64,000 nt of DNA from Gonium pectorale. Taxonomy: Eukaryota > Chlorophyta > Chlorophyceae > Chlamydomonadales > Volvocaceae. This document shows positions 1-12,100 of the stretch, piece by piece; position 1 is the first letter of the stretch, and each line of letters starts with the position of its first letter. The position numbers and the translations under genes were made by a program. The notes under the pieces were generated by a model. That model saw only the letters and a program-made list of their open reading frames with translations, was not told where the DNA came from and searched no databases. Location of the stretch: assembly GCA_001584585.1 (NCBI GenBank), contig LSYV01000016.1, forward strand, positions 2,217,617 through 2,281,616, read 5' to 3'.

Positions 1-3000
1 GGACATGCCATGTGCACTTGCAAGCCTGCAACCCACCTGCCCAAGAGGCCGCCCGAGGACGGCCATAAGTACGGCAGCCTCGGAGGAGGCACTGCCGGTA
101 CCTGCCCATGATGCCGGCTGACAGCTGTTGCCGGGAGCTGCTGGACCGCGCGACCCGTACGCGCCGGGGGCCGCCCGCCACTCCGGCCCGTCCACAATCC
201 CAGCGTACCGCGGCCTCGTGTCCGTCGGCACAAAACGCAGGCTCTCCACTGGGGCTCTGTGGTCACTCAATCTGCAAGAGGAACATGAACGTTTCAACAT
301 GACATGCGTCTGCCCCGCCCTGTGCTCCTGAAGCGCCCTACGACACAGCTGCTGCTCGTCGATGCCTCGAAGGAATGGCAAGCGCGCGTGCCGCACCTCA
401 ACGGACCAGGCCTGAAGGCTATTGTGCAGCTGTCGGCCCCAGGGGCCACCGCGCGTTGTCCCGAGCCCGGGTCCGCTGCAGAGCAGCTGCCCACATTCGC
501 AGGTGAAGATACTGTGGGGGCAGCGAATTGGAAAGGTGCGCCAGTAGTCTCCAGGTCCTTGACACCATCAGGGAAAAGTCCCGGTGTGCTGCAAGACACA
601 AGGCAAGGGGAGCGATTAGCGAGTTGAAGAAACGACTCCTGGGGCTTAGCCAGCTGGTGAGTGCTTGCGAATCCAGAGCTCAAGAGCGTCCAGCCTTATC
701 CCCGGCTGGCAGGTGCTGTACCCACACGAAACGAGCTTCACCTGATGGAAGGGCGTGATGAACGCCACTGGAGTGCTGCGAGTGCCCTTAGCAAGGCAGA
801 GCATGCCACGCCTGCGCAGGCCTTGGTTGCGGTGCGTACACGGTGGACGGCATCTGTAACTATCAGTCCTCGGTCCAGGGCCTCAGAGCGCCGAGCCTAG
901 AGAGGGGCAGGGTACCGGTACGCAGCACCGCCATGGGACTGCCGGTTAGGAGCAGCCCACAATGTTCTTGACGTGAAATCGAGGGTTACCTTCGCTCGTG
1001 CAATACATTGCTGTATTTGAGCACCAGGAGGAGCAGGTAATGGACGTGTCATTTGCAAAAGCAGTTCCCCTACAAGCCACCCGCACAGGACCCTCCCGTA
1101 AACCTGCGTGCCCCGACTCCTTGCCCGCACTCCAATCCCCCCACATGCGCACCTGGAGAGCAGTATCAGCAGGGTCGCCATGCGGCATGACAGCTGGTGG
1201 CCGGTGACGACTGAACTGTCGGAGACAGACATATTTGCATTAAACCGATCACTATGCATTCGTGCCGTCATTTGGGACAGTGCTTGCCTGGCCCTCGCCT
1301 GGTGCGAATCAGGCTCAGGTTAAAGTATGGCAGCGCCAGCGTATCTTCTCATCTGGCTTGCGGCATGTACAATCCAGCAGCTGAACACACTGTCCCACGT
1401 TGAGCAGGCAAGCTACGGCAAAAGCGAAGCTGGTATAAAACTAGGTGGCCAGGAAGGGCTAATAGTCCATTTTTTGCATCAGTTGCGTAGCAAGCGTCAG
1501 AAATGGGTGGATGCAAAGATGGAAGCTAAATAGAAAGAACCTGTCAGCGTTCTTGCAAGGGGACGTTGAATGCGTTCATCACATGCGGCCTGGTCGGGAT
1601 TACGTAGGATGCTCGGAACGAAGGTGGAAGCTTTTGGATTTGTCATATGTCAACTGCCGTACATCCTGTGCGGTACGCACTGTAACCCTGCTAGCAGGCA
1701 AGAATCTCCTTAATAAGTTAGCAGATTTTGGCCAAAGGTTGCTGACTCGCAGTGGCACGGCACGTGCTGTCCTGGCCGCGCAGCCACGCCGAAGGCAGTC
1801 TTGCGCGTGCCACTATGACAAGCACAGCAGTAGCATCGCATAATCGCCCCAGTAACACCACATACTGTACGGTAATGGCCACAACAACACACGCGTGCCT
1901 GACACTGCACAGCTAAGTCACGCCGAAGTTGCCGGCAAGGACGCCAGTGTCCTTCCAACTGCTGAAGCTCGGCGCGCAGAGCCGCAGCGTTTATTCCCTA
2001 CCACCCCGCGCTCATGCGGCGCACAGCCCATGCACACCCTGCGCTGCGGCTCATTAACGACCCGGATCGAGCACTTCAGATCGAGCACTCACGGTAAAAA
2101 CAGAGAACTCTGCAGAGCAATGGGGAGCCCGGTCCACGATGCATCCCAACAAACTCCCAAGGTGAGCTCGCGGACATTACTGACATGCCCCTCGACCATC
2201 CATCAGTAACTTGAAACAAAGGATGGATGGGATTTGCACTGCCCATCTGAATCGCCACGGGGAGTTAGAGAGGGGCCGACACTGGTAATCGGCTCGCCGG
2301 CGCTCATTACCATTGGCGGGGCGTGGCGGCGCAGCTGTCCGCTACATGCCGCTTACCGAAGCACATCAGGCGTCCAACTTGCAGTCGTGACCCTATCCCA
2401 TGCGGCCGCTAGTGCACCAACAGCCTCACCTGTTCCCTGAGCGGCCTGTTTCACCCAGCGTTCCTGCTTCCTGTGTTCCGCCCGTCAGTGCGCTACATGG
2501 CAGGGCCGCCAAAAGCAGCCCAGCACGCTACAGAACGCGCACGCCTCGTCGGGCAGGTCCTTATCGCTGCCACCTTCCAAGTTGGCGCAGGCAGGGTTGG
2601 CGCGAAGGCCCGCCGGCTGTCGCGCAGGACAGTGAGGCGCAGGGGGTCGCCATCAGCAGCCGCTGGCGAACGACTGCAGAGAGGGCCGATAGCGGAAGCG
2701 ACCACAGGTGAAATGGCTCTCGGGAGGGCACTGCAAGCAAAGCTTCCCGGGGCAAATGTTGCCCGTCAACAACGGGCAGGTGGTGAAGGCTGCTGCTGCG
2801 GCGGCCAATAGGGATCGAGCGCCGCGCCGGACATAGCCCGCTTGGGGCGTCCAGCACCTCGCAGGCCGGGGCAAGCCAGCGCTGGCAGTCACTGGCAGTC
2901 AAGCGGGCTTGGCCAAGAGACACCGCATGTCAATGGCCCACAAGAGTTTTTGCAGGGTAACCAGCAGCTCCGTTACGCAGCTGACCGTTCACCGGCAGCG

Positions 3001-3827
3001 GCATCACGCATCAGCCAAGGCATGGTATAATTTGTATGCCGCCGCCTGCCCAGAACACCAGCCCCCGCAAGACATGAAGGTCGTCTCGCCAGTGCGGAGC
3101 GCTGCCAGTAGCGGTTGCACCATTGCTGCTGCCGAAGGGCATGGTCGGGCCACAGGCGCAGCACTGCATACGGAACTGCACGCAGCAGTCCAACGCCGTG
3201 CGCCCCGGACGCCGCAGGCTGCTAGCCGTACACACGGCCGTACAGACCAGGCACGCCTGCTGCGGTCATGTACGCGCCCAGGCCGTGCACCATAGCGGCG
3301 GTCCGTTCTAAGGCGCTGGAGCGTGGAGTCACCGCAACCTCTATGTGAACGCAGAGTCAGCGAGACTGAGGCCCCAGGAGCCAAAGGACTGGGGCTCCCG
3401 AACGCCGTGTGCTCCATCGGCGGCCGTTGGCTGTTCCCAACGAGCCTCGAAACGGCTAAGCAGCAAATTGTCGCTGCACACGCCGTAGGTTCAGCAGCGC
3501 GCAAGCGTAAAGCTCTTCGGCAGCATAAACGCTGTTGCCTCGTTGTTCGTCAAATATCAACGTTCCACGAAACAGCACGCATCTCAAACCCACAGCAAGG
3601 TGAGCTCGCAAACTGGCACTGACACTCGTTGTCTAAGCGCAGAACTGCATACAGTTAGTATAAACACAGCACTCCTAAATAGACGATCATACCATATCAA
3701 GGGTAGCAACACGACGAAATGATTGGTTTCGGTGGCCCAGAAATCCTGTGTGTCCTTGGCTCAATGTATAAGAAATCTGTATGCGCATTCAGAATCCTGA
3801 TACGTTTTGCTGAATTGTCCACTATTC
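1..3827. other. Left-edge region without a defensible gene
   Basis: No reading frame here carries a family signature I recognise. Open frames are short, mutually overlapping and lack motif support on both strands. Three strong splice-donor-like sites on the + strand (GTGAGT after 656, GTGAGC after 2160 and GTGAGC after 3599) suggest that exons of an unrecognised gene, or upstream exons of the SOUL gene, could lie here. A short frame ending at the 656 donor is helical and basic (ends ELKKRLLGLSQL), but I could not chain these pieces in a consistent phase. A short direct duplication (atcgagcact) lies near 2065-2090. Confidence 0.4.
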
Positions 3828-5138
3828 ATGCACAAGCAGGCGTGCAGGCTCAGAGGCCTGCGCACTAGCCGGGAGGCGTGTGGCACTCGGCAATTATTGT
3901 TTGAAACCACTCACAGGCGACAGATAAGGGAGCGTCGCTGTCAACCACCCAATTCCTTCTTGAGCGGCCTGTCCAAAATCCTTGGGGGCGATAATGGAAA
4001 GGCCAGTACTCAAGAGCCTAACCCGTCGGAGGAGCGGTCGACAGTGGATAAGCTGCTCACTCCCAGCCAGTCCGCGAAACCCGTCTTTCCACCTTACACA
4101 GTCGTTCGGAAAACGCCCGAGTACGCCCTCAGGTATTATACAAGGATCATGGATACTGTGATGGCTCCTTCTATGACCTCCGCTCAGCTGTATTAGGTAT
4201 TGGACAGCACCCGCATGGGCAGGGACAGTAACCGAAAGCCACGTGCATGTTGCCGATGTGGCCGGACGCGGCATGTCTTCTATTCCCCACACGCCCGCCC
4301 CCCCCCCCGCCGCAGGCTATACGACGTCTTTCCCGTTGTGGAAATGGATTATCAGCGCCGCGAGGAGGGCTACGCCTCCCTAGGAGGCTACATTGACGGT
4401 GGCAATGCGTCGGGAGCTCGCTTCGCATACTCCCAGCCCGTTGTCATGTGCTATACGCCAGAGGTGAGCTCAGCCCACCCATCGCACACAAATACACACA
4501 TGCGGTGCGCAGCAGGTAGGGTGGGGCTACCACACCGTTCTGCGCGAAGGCAGTTGGCCCACCCTAAGTCTTGAGGTCCTCCATCGTGTCCCTTACCTGG
4601 CAGGCCCAACGAGAAACGGTATTTGGACACCAGCAGATGGCAATTAATCAATGTATATCACATGCCCTTGCAGGGCCGCAAGATCATGCAGATGTTTGTT
4701 GGAGCCCGGCGAGACACGGCAGCGGGCGACAACGCTGCGGCCCTCTCCATCGCGTCCCTGCCCGCGCCCAATGAGCCGTCGGTGCGGCTCAACGTGTCGG
4801 GCGGGGAGCTGGTGGCAGTTATGCAGTTTGAGGGATACATCACGCCGGCCAACGCGGAGAGCGTGCGGCAGCGGCTACTGGCGTGCCTGCGGCAAGGTGC
4901 GTGTGATATGGGTGCATGCTGCGGGAACTTTGGTAGACCGTGTGCAGCCGTGCGCCAGTCGCTCCTGTCGCTTTCGCGTCCTGATGTTTGCTCTCTCGGG
5001 CTGTCCGAATGCCGCACTGCAGATGGCATTCAAGTGGCGGAGGCGGAAGCAGCGGGCTGCTTCCGTTGCGCGCAGTACGGAGCCGTTTACCAACTAGGGG
5101 AGCGCCTCAACGAGCTCATGCTGCAGGTCAAGGTCTAA
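3828..5138 (+). CDS. SOUL/HBP heme-binding family protein
   Basis: Four exons: 3828-4132, 4316-4463, 4674-4896 and 5023-5138; 263 aa. All introns are GT-AG and phases agree. Family hallmarks run in order: YTVVRKTPEYALRLYDVFPV (the SOUL 'tPeYEvR.Y' strand, split by intron 1), then EEGYASLGGYIDGGN and QPVVM, then VAVMQFEGYIT, and a C-terminus AQYGAVYQLGERLNELMLQV that matches the usual YN.P...RNE.. ending. SOUL proteins bind heme or other tetrapyrroles with low specificity. In green algae they occur in plastid, eyespot or cytosol. The first about 75 residues are Arg/Ser-rich and precede the domain, so an organelle transit peptide is plausible but unproven. The ATG at 3828 is the first in frame. 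An additional 5' exon ending at the strong donor after 3599 cannot be excluded, although its phase did not fit any good acceptor. Confidence 0.85.
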
Positions 5139-6175
5139 GGTTTCGACGTCAGATCTTTGGTTTATTGACTAGGCGCTGGACTCTGTCCAGTCTACATGGA
5201 CTTCGGCGGAACGACGGACTAGCGATGCAGGGGTGCTAAGGCAGCAGCGCGTGTCTTACCCGTGCCACATGTACGTGTTGGCCCAGAGGTGACGGTTGCG
5301 GCGGGCCAGCCGCGCCATGGAAGGCGGAATGTGCCGCAGCAAGCATGCGACTAAAATGTGCTTAGGCAGAAGCCTTGTGAAAGTGAGTTCAGTTGTTATG
5401 GCGGTGAGGTGCAGGCGGGTGCTATATCTGTTCGTGTTCGGTCTGGTTTCGAAGCTTGGACAACTACCGGTATCCAACTCTGTCCTCGCAGGGCCTGCTC
5501 GGACACATGCATAGTTCACCTATTCTCTGCAAAGGTGCAGCGTGGTTGTATTGCGGCAAGGCTCGGCTTTCCGAACCAGCATGCCGCTGTACGATACTTG
5601 GCAGTGCTGTGTGTGCATTTGCCTGATGTATTTTCAAAGCTCAGGCGGTGTGCAATGAATGCCCGCCACAGGAACAGACCGGAAACTTCTGGAAAGATCA
5701 TTGCATGGTACATCATTGAAGCCCGAGGCTTTATCACCGGGTGCAATAATCTGCAGACAGACGCGTTGCCATCCGAAGTTGCCGATGGGGGCCATGGCCT
5801 CTCCGCAGGACACATGACTCGGTCATTGCGTTGCGCACTTGGTCCAAGAGCCTAGATCAGTAACAAGACAAGTCGGTCACGGATACATGTGCTTGTCAAC
5901 CGACGATACCCATGTGACTGCTGAATCCACCAGCACACACCAGCAATCTCGACGGTGCTGCGACCTACGGCTTCACAGATAATTCGCGCGCCACATGTAT
6001 GTATACGAACACAAATTGCAGTTACGATATGACACTATGTACTGGAACCCGCCGCCTCGCGATGCTCTATTAATGAAGACATCAATTTGTATATCTACAG
6101 GGATGTTCATCACCCGGTTAGCAAAGGTCCACCGACACTCGCAACCTACTCCAGCTTCTCTGCGTCCCCACCAGT
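5139..6175. other. Intergenic, convergent 3' ends
   Basis: About 1.0 kb between the stop of the SOUL gene (+) and the stop of the coiled-coil gene (-). It must hold both 3' UTRs. I see no coding signature, and no TGTAA on either strand close to the stops. Short open frames here have no recognisable content. Confidence 0.5.
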
Positions 6176-9100
6176 TCACACTCGCTTGCGAGGGCTCTTG
6201 GTGCCAATGCCGACGCCCGATGGCAGGAAGAGCGCCTTCTCCCACTCAACGCCAGGATCTCCACGGTGCGCACCGGATAGGCCTGAAGCCCGGACCTCCA
6301 GCGATAGGTGCGCGGCGGTCGAGCGGTCCATTGAAGGCCACATACCGGGATCGGCCCGCTCCACAAACGTGAAGCCGTCATTGTAGTACTGATCATGAAC
6401 CCGGGGCTGTGCCGCTACCTCTGCGCGCGACTCCGCACCATTGTCGCGCCCGGGCTTGAGCGGCGTCGGATTCCTACTGCCAGTGGCCTGGCTGATCAGT
6501 GCGATGTCGTGGAGCATGGTAAGGTAGGGCGTGCGGTAGCGCGTGGCGGGCTGCGCCACCTCCCCCGCACCGCCGTCTGCAGATGATTCACCGTCGTATG
6601 TGCCGGGGATGCTGCCGTCATCAATGCTCCGCAACGTGCTGCCGGGGCTGCGGCGCGTCTGGCTGTGGGATGGTGAGCCGGGCCGCATCTGGGACGTGCC
6701 CGGCGGGTACCAGGGGCCGTAGCTGGGGCCCGGGATGGGCATGCTGCCCGGGCTGGAGCGCCGGCTGCGGCTGGAAGGTGAGGCAGACGGGGCGTAAGCG
6801 CGCCTGCGCGGACTGAGGCTCTCACCGCCCATGTAATCTGTGCGGTGTTCCCGGCCGCGCACGTGTTCCCCGCCTCCATCCCTATCGGCCCAATCTGCAT
6901 GCCGCCCAGCACCGGCAGACTTAGCGCTTTTGGGCAACTCGGCCGGTTCTGCCCGGGACTCAAGGTCGAAGAAGCGCAGCGGCGTCCGCGATTCGGCCTC
7001 CTGAACGGTTGAGCCCGCCGATGCGTCCCTGAGGCGCTTCTCAGCCGTTGACGGCGCCGCCGCAGTGGGCCGCTGCGAATGCCCCTCAGTGGCGTGCTCG
7101 TAGGGCGGATGCGAGGGCGGATGCGGCTGGAAGTGCAGCTGCTGCGGCGGGGCCGTGGCGCCGCTGTTGGAAGGGCGGCGCGGCGCGCCGGCGGGACCGG
7201 CTGGTTCCAAAGAGACCGGGCCTTCCAGCGCGATGGTGCCAATGACAATGTCTGAGCCGGTCGTTCGCCGGCTGCTGCTTTGTTTGTGCGCCTGCGCCAC
7301 AGCCAGGCGCTGGTTAATGTTCGTCTGGTGGGAGTTGATGCGCGCCAGGAGCAATGCGTACTCAGCCTCCTCCGATTGGGTGAGCGTCCCTGCAACAGCA
7401 GCAGCATGTGGCAGGGCCATGCGCATCGTAGATCAATAACAGTCACAAAGGAAAGTGCTGCGCAGAAGGCCTTGAAGCATACTACATCAATAAGAAGCAA
7501 GTGATGAAGGCTTATGATAGCCGGTGTCAGTCCATATTCTTGCTTTGCCCATACGAGAAGTGAAAGCACCTACTTTACATATGCTAACGAACCCTTTACC
7601 CAGACGTGCCTTTTCGCTTCAGGGCGTCCAGTCGGCTGGAGTCTGCGACGAGGTTGTAGCGCAGGTCCTCCACCTCCCGCTCTGCCTGCTGAACCGTTCT
7701 GGCCAGGGGCGCGTTGTTCCTCGCTGCCGGCTGCTTGACCGCTACACCATCCGCCACGGGCTCCTGTCTCTTGGCGGACTTGGATGCGGAGCGGGACCTA
7801 GGAGGATCCAGGGAAACCGACCGCTGCAAGGCCCCGACTGAAGAGCTGGGATCGCTGCCGCCCAAGGATGCCCGAGCGGTTGGGCTGTTGCGGCGCATGA
7901 TCTTGGTAGACTGGGCTGCGTTCGCAGTGGGCTTGCGGAGGATTAGCATGTTCTGACTAGAGAGATCGTCCAAAATGCTGCCGCCAGCAGCAGCAGCAGC
8001 CGCGCGTGCCGACGCGGCTGGTGCTCGCCCAGTGGAGGCGGGTCGCCTCTCGGACGAGCGGCCGCGGGAGCTGGATCGTCGGTGGTTGACAGTCTCCAGA
8101 GCAGCGACCTGCGCAGACACCCGTAAGTAAGAAACACTAAGTATTTTACGGGACAAAGAAAGATTGTATATCAGCGATTCGGCATGACCGTAGCCTTACC
8201 TCTTGTTGTAGGTGAGCAGTATTCTCCTCTGCCGTCTGCAGACGCTGATTCTGCTGACCCAGCTGATGCACAACGTTGTCCAGCTCAATCTGCAGCCGGG
8301 CGTTCTCCGCATTGCTCGATGCGATGGCGTCGCTCTGGCCCTGCAGCGCCAGCTGCACGGGTAACCAGCGGGGGCGGGCGTTTGTACCGCAGCTTAATAG
8401 CGCGCGAGGCAATAAATAGGCAGAAGCCGAAACGAGGCACATACAAAGCACCTGTTGAACCTATTCGCCATCATAATCTTGAGAACGGCCCGCTGACACC
8501 GCTACACCCGAACATGTCCGTCAAAGCCCATGTCCAAATGAGCACCGTGACGCACTCGAGATTCGTAGGCGCTGGCTTCATAGAAGCTTCGCTCCTCATT
8601 GGAGCGGTCAAGCCGAGCCCGGAGCTCCGCCACCTCAGCAAGGAGCATATTGACCTGGTCCTCAAGGACGGCGCTGCGTGACAAGAGCATGCACATAACA
8701 TGCATCAGCGTCTGGAAACAAGAAGCCGGATGTCCTAGCGAGGCGTCGCGGCCCGGGCACAGACACCAACGAGGAGCTCAGCAGTAGTGACCCACGGGTC
8801 GCACCTGCGCTCACACTCGACCCGGAGCCGCTCTGACAGCGCAGAGATCTCGCTCTCGGCAGCACGGTGGGCTTCCTCCGCGCGTTGGGTGCGGCTCTGC
8901 AGCTTGGCGAGCTTGTGTTGTGCGGTGTCCAGTTCAGCCTATGCAAAGGAAGAAACGTTCTTTCATCTTGTCGTTCCCTGGAGAACAACTCAAAGGCGGG
9001 GATGCTGAACGAGCACTCTCTTTACTGAATTGCGGGAGTGCTCAATGCACAAGCGCACAGCAAAGACACAAACCGACCTCCAAAGAAGCAAGCCGGCTTG

Positions 9101-12100
9101 CTGATGCAGACTCCTGGCGGCTCAGGTTGCGACGGAGCTCTGCCAGAATGCGCTGCGCATCGGCCTCGGCAGCCCGTGCTGCCACAGCCTGCGCCTCCAG
9201 GTACGCGCAGCGCTGCTGTGAGTTTGCCGCAGTATGGTTGGTGGCCTACGAAAGCAGGCAGAGGCAGATATCGATACAGATTTTGATACATTAAAGGGCA
9301 AAAGAGTTAGCTAACAACCATGAAGAACATTTCGGTGCATCAAAGGAAAGATCATGAGCCGGACCTAACTCATAGGCAAACAGCACTGAGCTTGCCTGTA
9401 CGCTGGCCTCCAGAGCTGCCGCCTGCGCCGTGGCCGTCTCTTGCGCTTTCTGTAAAGCGCGCCGCACTTCTGCAAGCTCAGCCTGCAAACAACCGACCAA
9501 CGGACATCACAAACGGTCATAACAAATAAACTACGGAGCAAACGCTGGCATACCTGCAGCGCCGAGGTCTCAGCAGCCGAGGTCGTCTGCATGGCCTGCT
9601 GCGCAGAGCGTGCCGACGCAAGCTCATCCTGTTGCTCCAGCACCGCTTTCTGCAGAGACGTTTCAGTCTGCTGTGCGACCGTTAGCTGTTCTTGTAGTTC
9701 CTGCGTAAGCACCACAATAATGCTGATCAGCCTATCAGCCCATAAAGGACACTACAAAGGCGTATTACAAATTCCCATATCCGGACCTTTGCCTTCTGTT
9801 GGCCATGATGCCGCTCTGCCTCTAGGGCCGCCCGTGTTGCCTCAAGTGTGGCTTCGAGCCCAGCGACGATGGCGTTGGCATCCTTCTCGCGGTCCTGGAG
9901 CTGCTGCTCAGCGGCGGAGAGCGCAAGAGTGGCCTCCTTCAGGTCCCGCTCGAGCTGCTTCACCTGTTCGGTGGCCTCGGCAGCCTGCTCCCGGGCATGC
10001 GCAATCTTTGCCTGTAATCACCGACGGCAATTCCAGGGGTCACGACTCACGAGATATCCAGTCCGGCATGCATGCACGCTCAGCAGCAGCCTGCAGGCAA
10101 CATCACGTCATGCAGCGACGGACAGCCTGAAGACGTGGAGAGCCAAGACTAACCTACATGGCAACAAAATGAAACCCTCGCATTTGGCTCACCTGCATGT
10201 CCATGACCCTCGAGTCGGCGTGGGCCTGCTGGGACATCAGCTGTTTGGTGGATGACGAGAGCTCCCGGCGCAGCGCGTCCAGCTCCTCCTTCATGTCGCT
10301 GAACTGCTGCTGCAGCACGTTATTGTTCGACCGCGCCACCGCAAGCTCCTCCTTCGCTGCGGTCAGCTGGCCGGTCAGGATGCCCTGCGCTGAGGTGTTG
10401 CTCTGCCGCTCGGTAGCGAGCTTCACCTCGGCCTCCTCCAGACGCGCCTGCACGCCGTTGAGGGCGTCCACCTGGTGCTGAAGTTCCGCGACGCGTTGCT
10501 CAAGCCCGCGCACCTGAGACTCTGCGTCCGCCTTAGAGCTGGCCAAGGAGGAGGATTCATAGGCAGCGGCCTCACGCTCAGCGCGAAGGGCCGCAACCTC
10601 AGAGCGCAGGAGTGCGGCTTGGCTAGTCATAGAGTCGCGTTCAGCCATAACCGTTGCTAGCTCCGCACGGACCATAGCCGCCTGCATGCGGGCCGCATGC
10701 GCCTCAGCCCGCTCTACAGCAAGCTGCGCCTCAGTGTCCGCAGCAGCCTTCCGCTCAAGCAGATCCAGCTGGGATTGAAGGCTATCGACGCGCTGCTGCA
10801 AACCGCGGGCCTGCGACTCGAGAGCCGTGCGGATCCCAGCAAGCTCCAGGTACTCCGCCCGCAGAGTGTCAAGTTGCTGGGTGGCAGCGTCACGGGCAGC
10901 AGCGGCTGCAGCCAGCTCGCCACGAAGCGATCCGGCCTGCGCCTCAAGCCGATTCCGTGCAGCCTCCATGTCAGCCCGCTCGCTTGCAAGGGACTGCTCA
11001 GCAGCGGCAAGCTGCGCCCGGAGGCTCTCCGCCTGCTGCTCCAAGATGGTGGCACGCTCCTCCAGCGGGCCCATGTGTCCCTCAAGGAGGGCCATTTCGT
11101 CTCGCAGAGCTGACAGTTGCTGATCCGCTGTGTTGCGCTTCTCCTGAGCTGCCGTGAGCTCCAAGAGAGTGGATGAAAGTTGGTTGTTGAGGGCGTCGCG
11201 CTGTGCCATCACATTTACAAGCTCCGCGCGCATGTTGGTAACCTCAGAGCGGAGCTTCACCTGCTGCGCCTCGGCGGTTGCCCTAGCTACTTCGGCTGCA
11301 GCGTGCTGGTGAGAAGAGCGGGCCCCGAGATCTGCCAGCTGCTGCTGAAGAGCGTCTACTTGCTGCGCCAGAGGCTCCGTGCGCTGCTCGAGAGTGCGAA
11401 GTTGGCCCTCCAGGTCTGTGCGGTCGGTCGTGGCATCCGCAAGCTCAACCCGCACGGCCGCCAGCTGCTGGAGCCCAGACGTCCGCTCGGCCGCAGTGGC
11501 CTCGAGCTCAGCGCGGGCTGACGCCAACTGCGCCTCCAGCCGCGCGCGCATGACATGCGAGTCCGCTCGCTCAGACGCAATGAGCGCCTCGGCAGCGCTA
11601 AGCCGCCGCTGCAGCTCCTCAGCATGCCGGGTCAAGTCGTCCGAGCGGTGCTCCAAGGCACGAAGGTGTTCCGCCAAGCGAGCGGCCTCAAGCGGCCGCG
11701 ACAGGTCCAGCCCCCGTGGAGCCTGTGAGCCCTCCGTCCGGCGCCGCATCGAGGGAGCAGCGGCGTTATCTCGCGCATCATCCAAAGCTGCCAGTAGGTC
11801 GCGAACCGCAGCCAGGTGCTGCAATGCTGCATCACGTTCAATACGGATTTGGGCCAGCTCCTGCTGAGCAGCTGTGAGCTCCTGGCGCGTCCCCTCACAG
11901 TCGCGCTCCGCGCTGCTCTTGCCAGCTATGGCTTCCTCAAGGAGCCGAGCCACGGCCTCCTGTTCTGAGTGCAGCACATTTGCCGCCTCCTGGGCTGCCT
12001 CTAGCGACGTGGATGCGGCCTGCAGCTCAGCCCGCATCCTCTCAAGCTCAGCTGTCGCAGTATCACGCTCAGCAATGACTGCAACGAGCTCGTTCTGAGC

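Noticed and set aside
3004..3504. 166-codon minus-strand frame at the left edge
   Set aside because: Arg/Ser/Cys-rich composition with no motif, overlapped by similar-length frames in other phases; expected by chance in GC-rich DNA.
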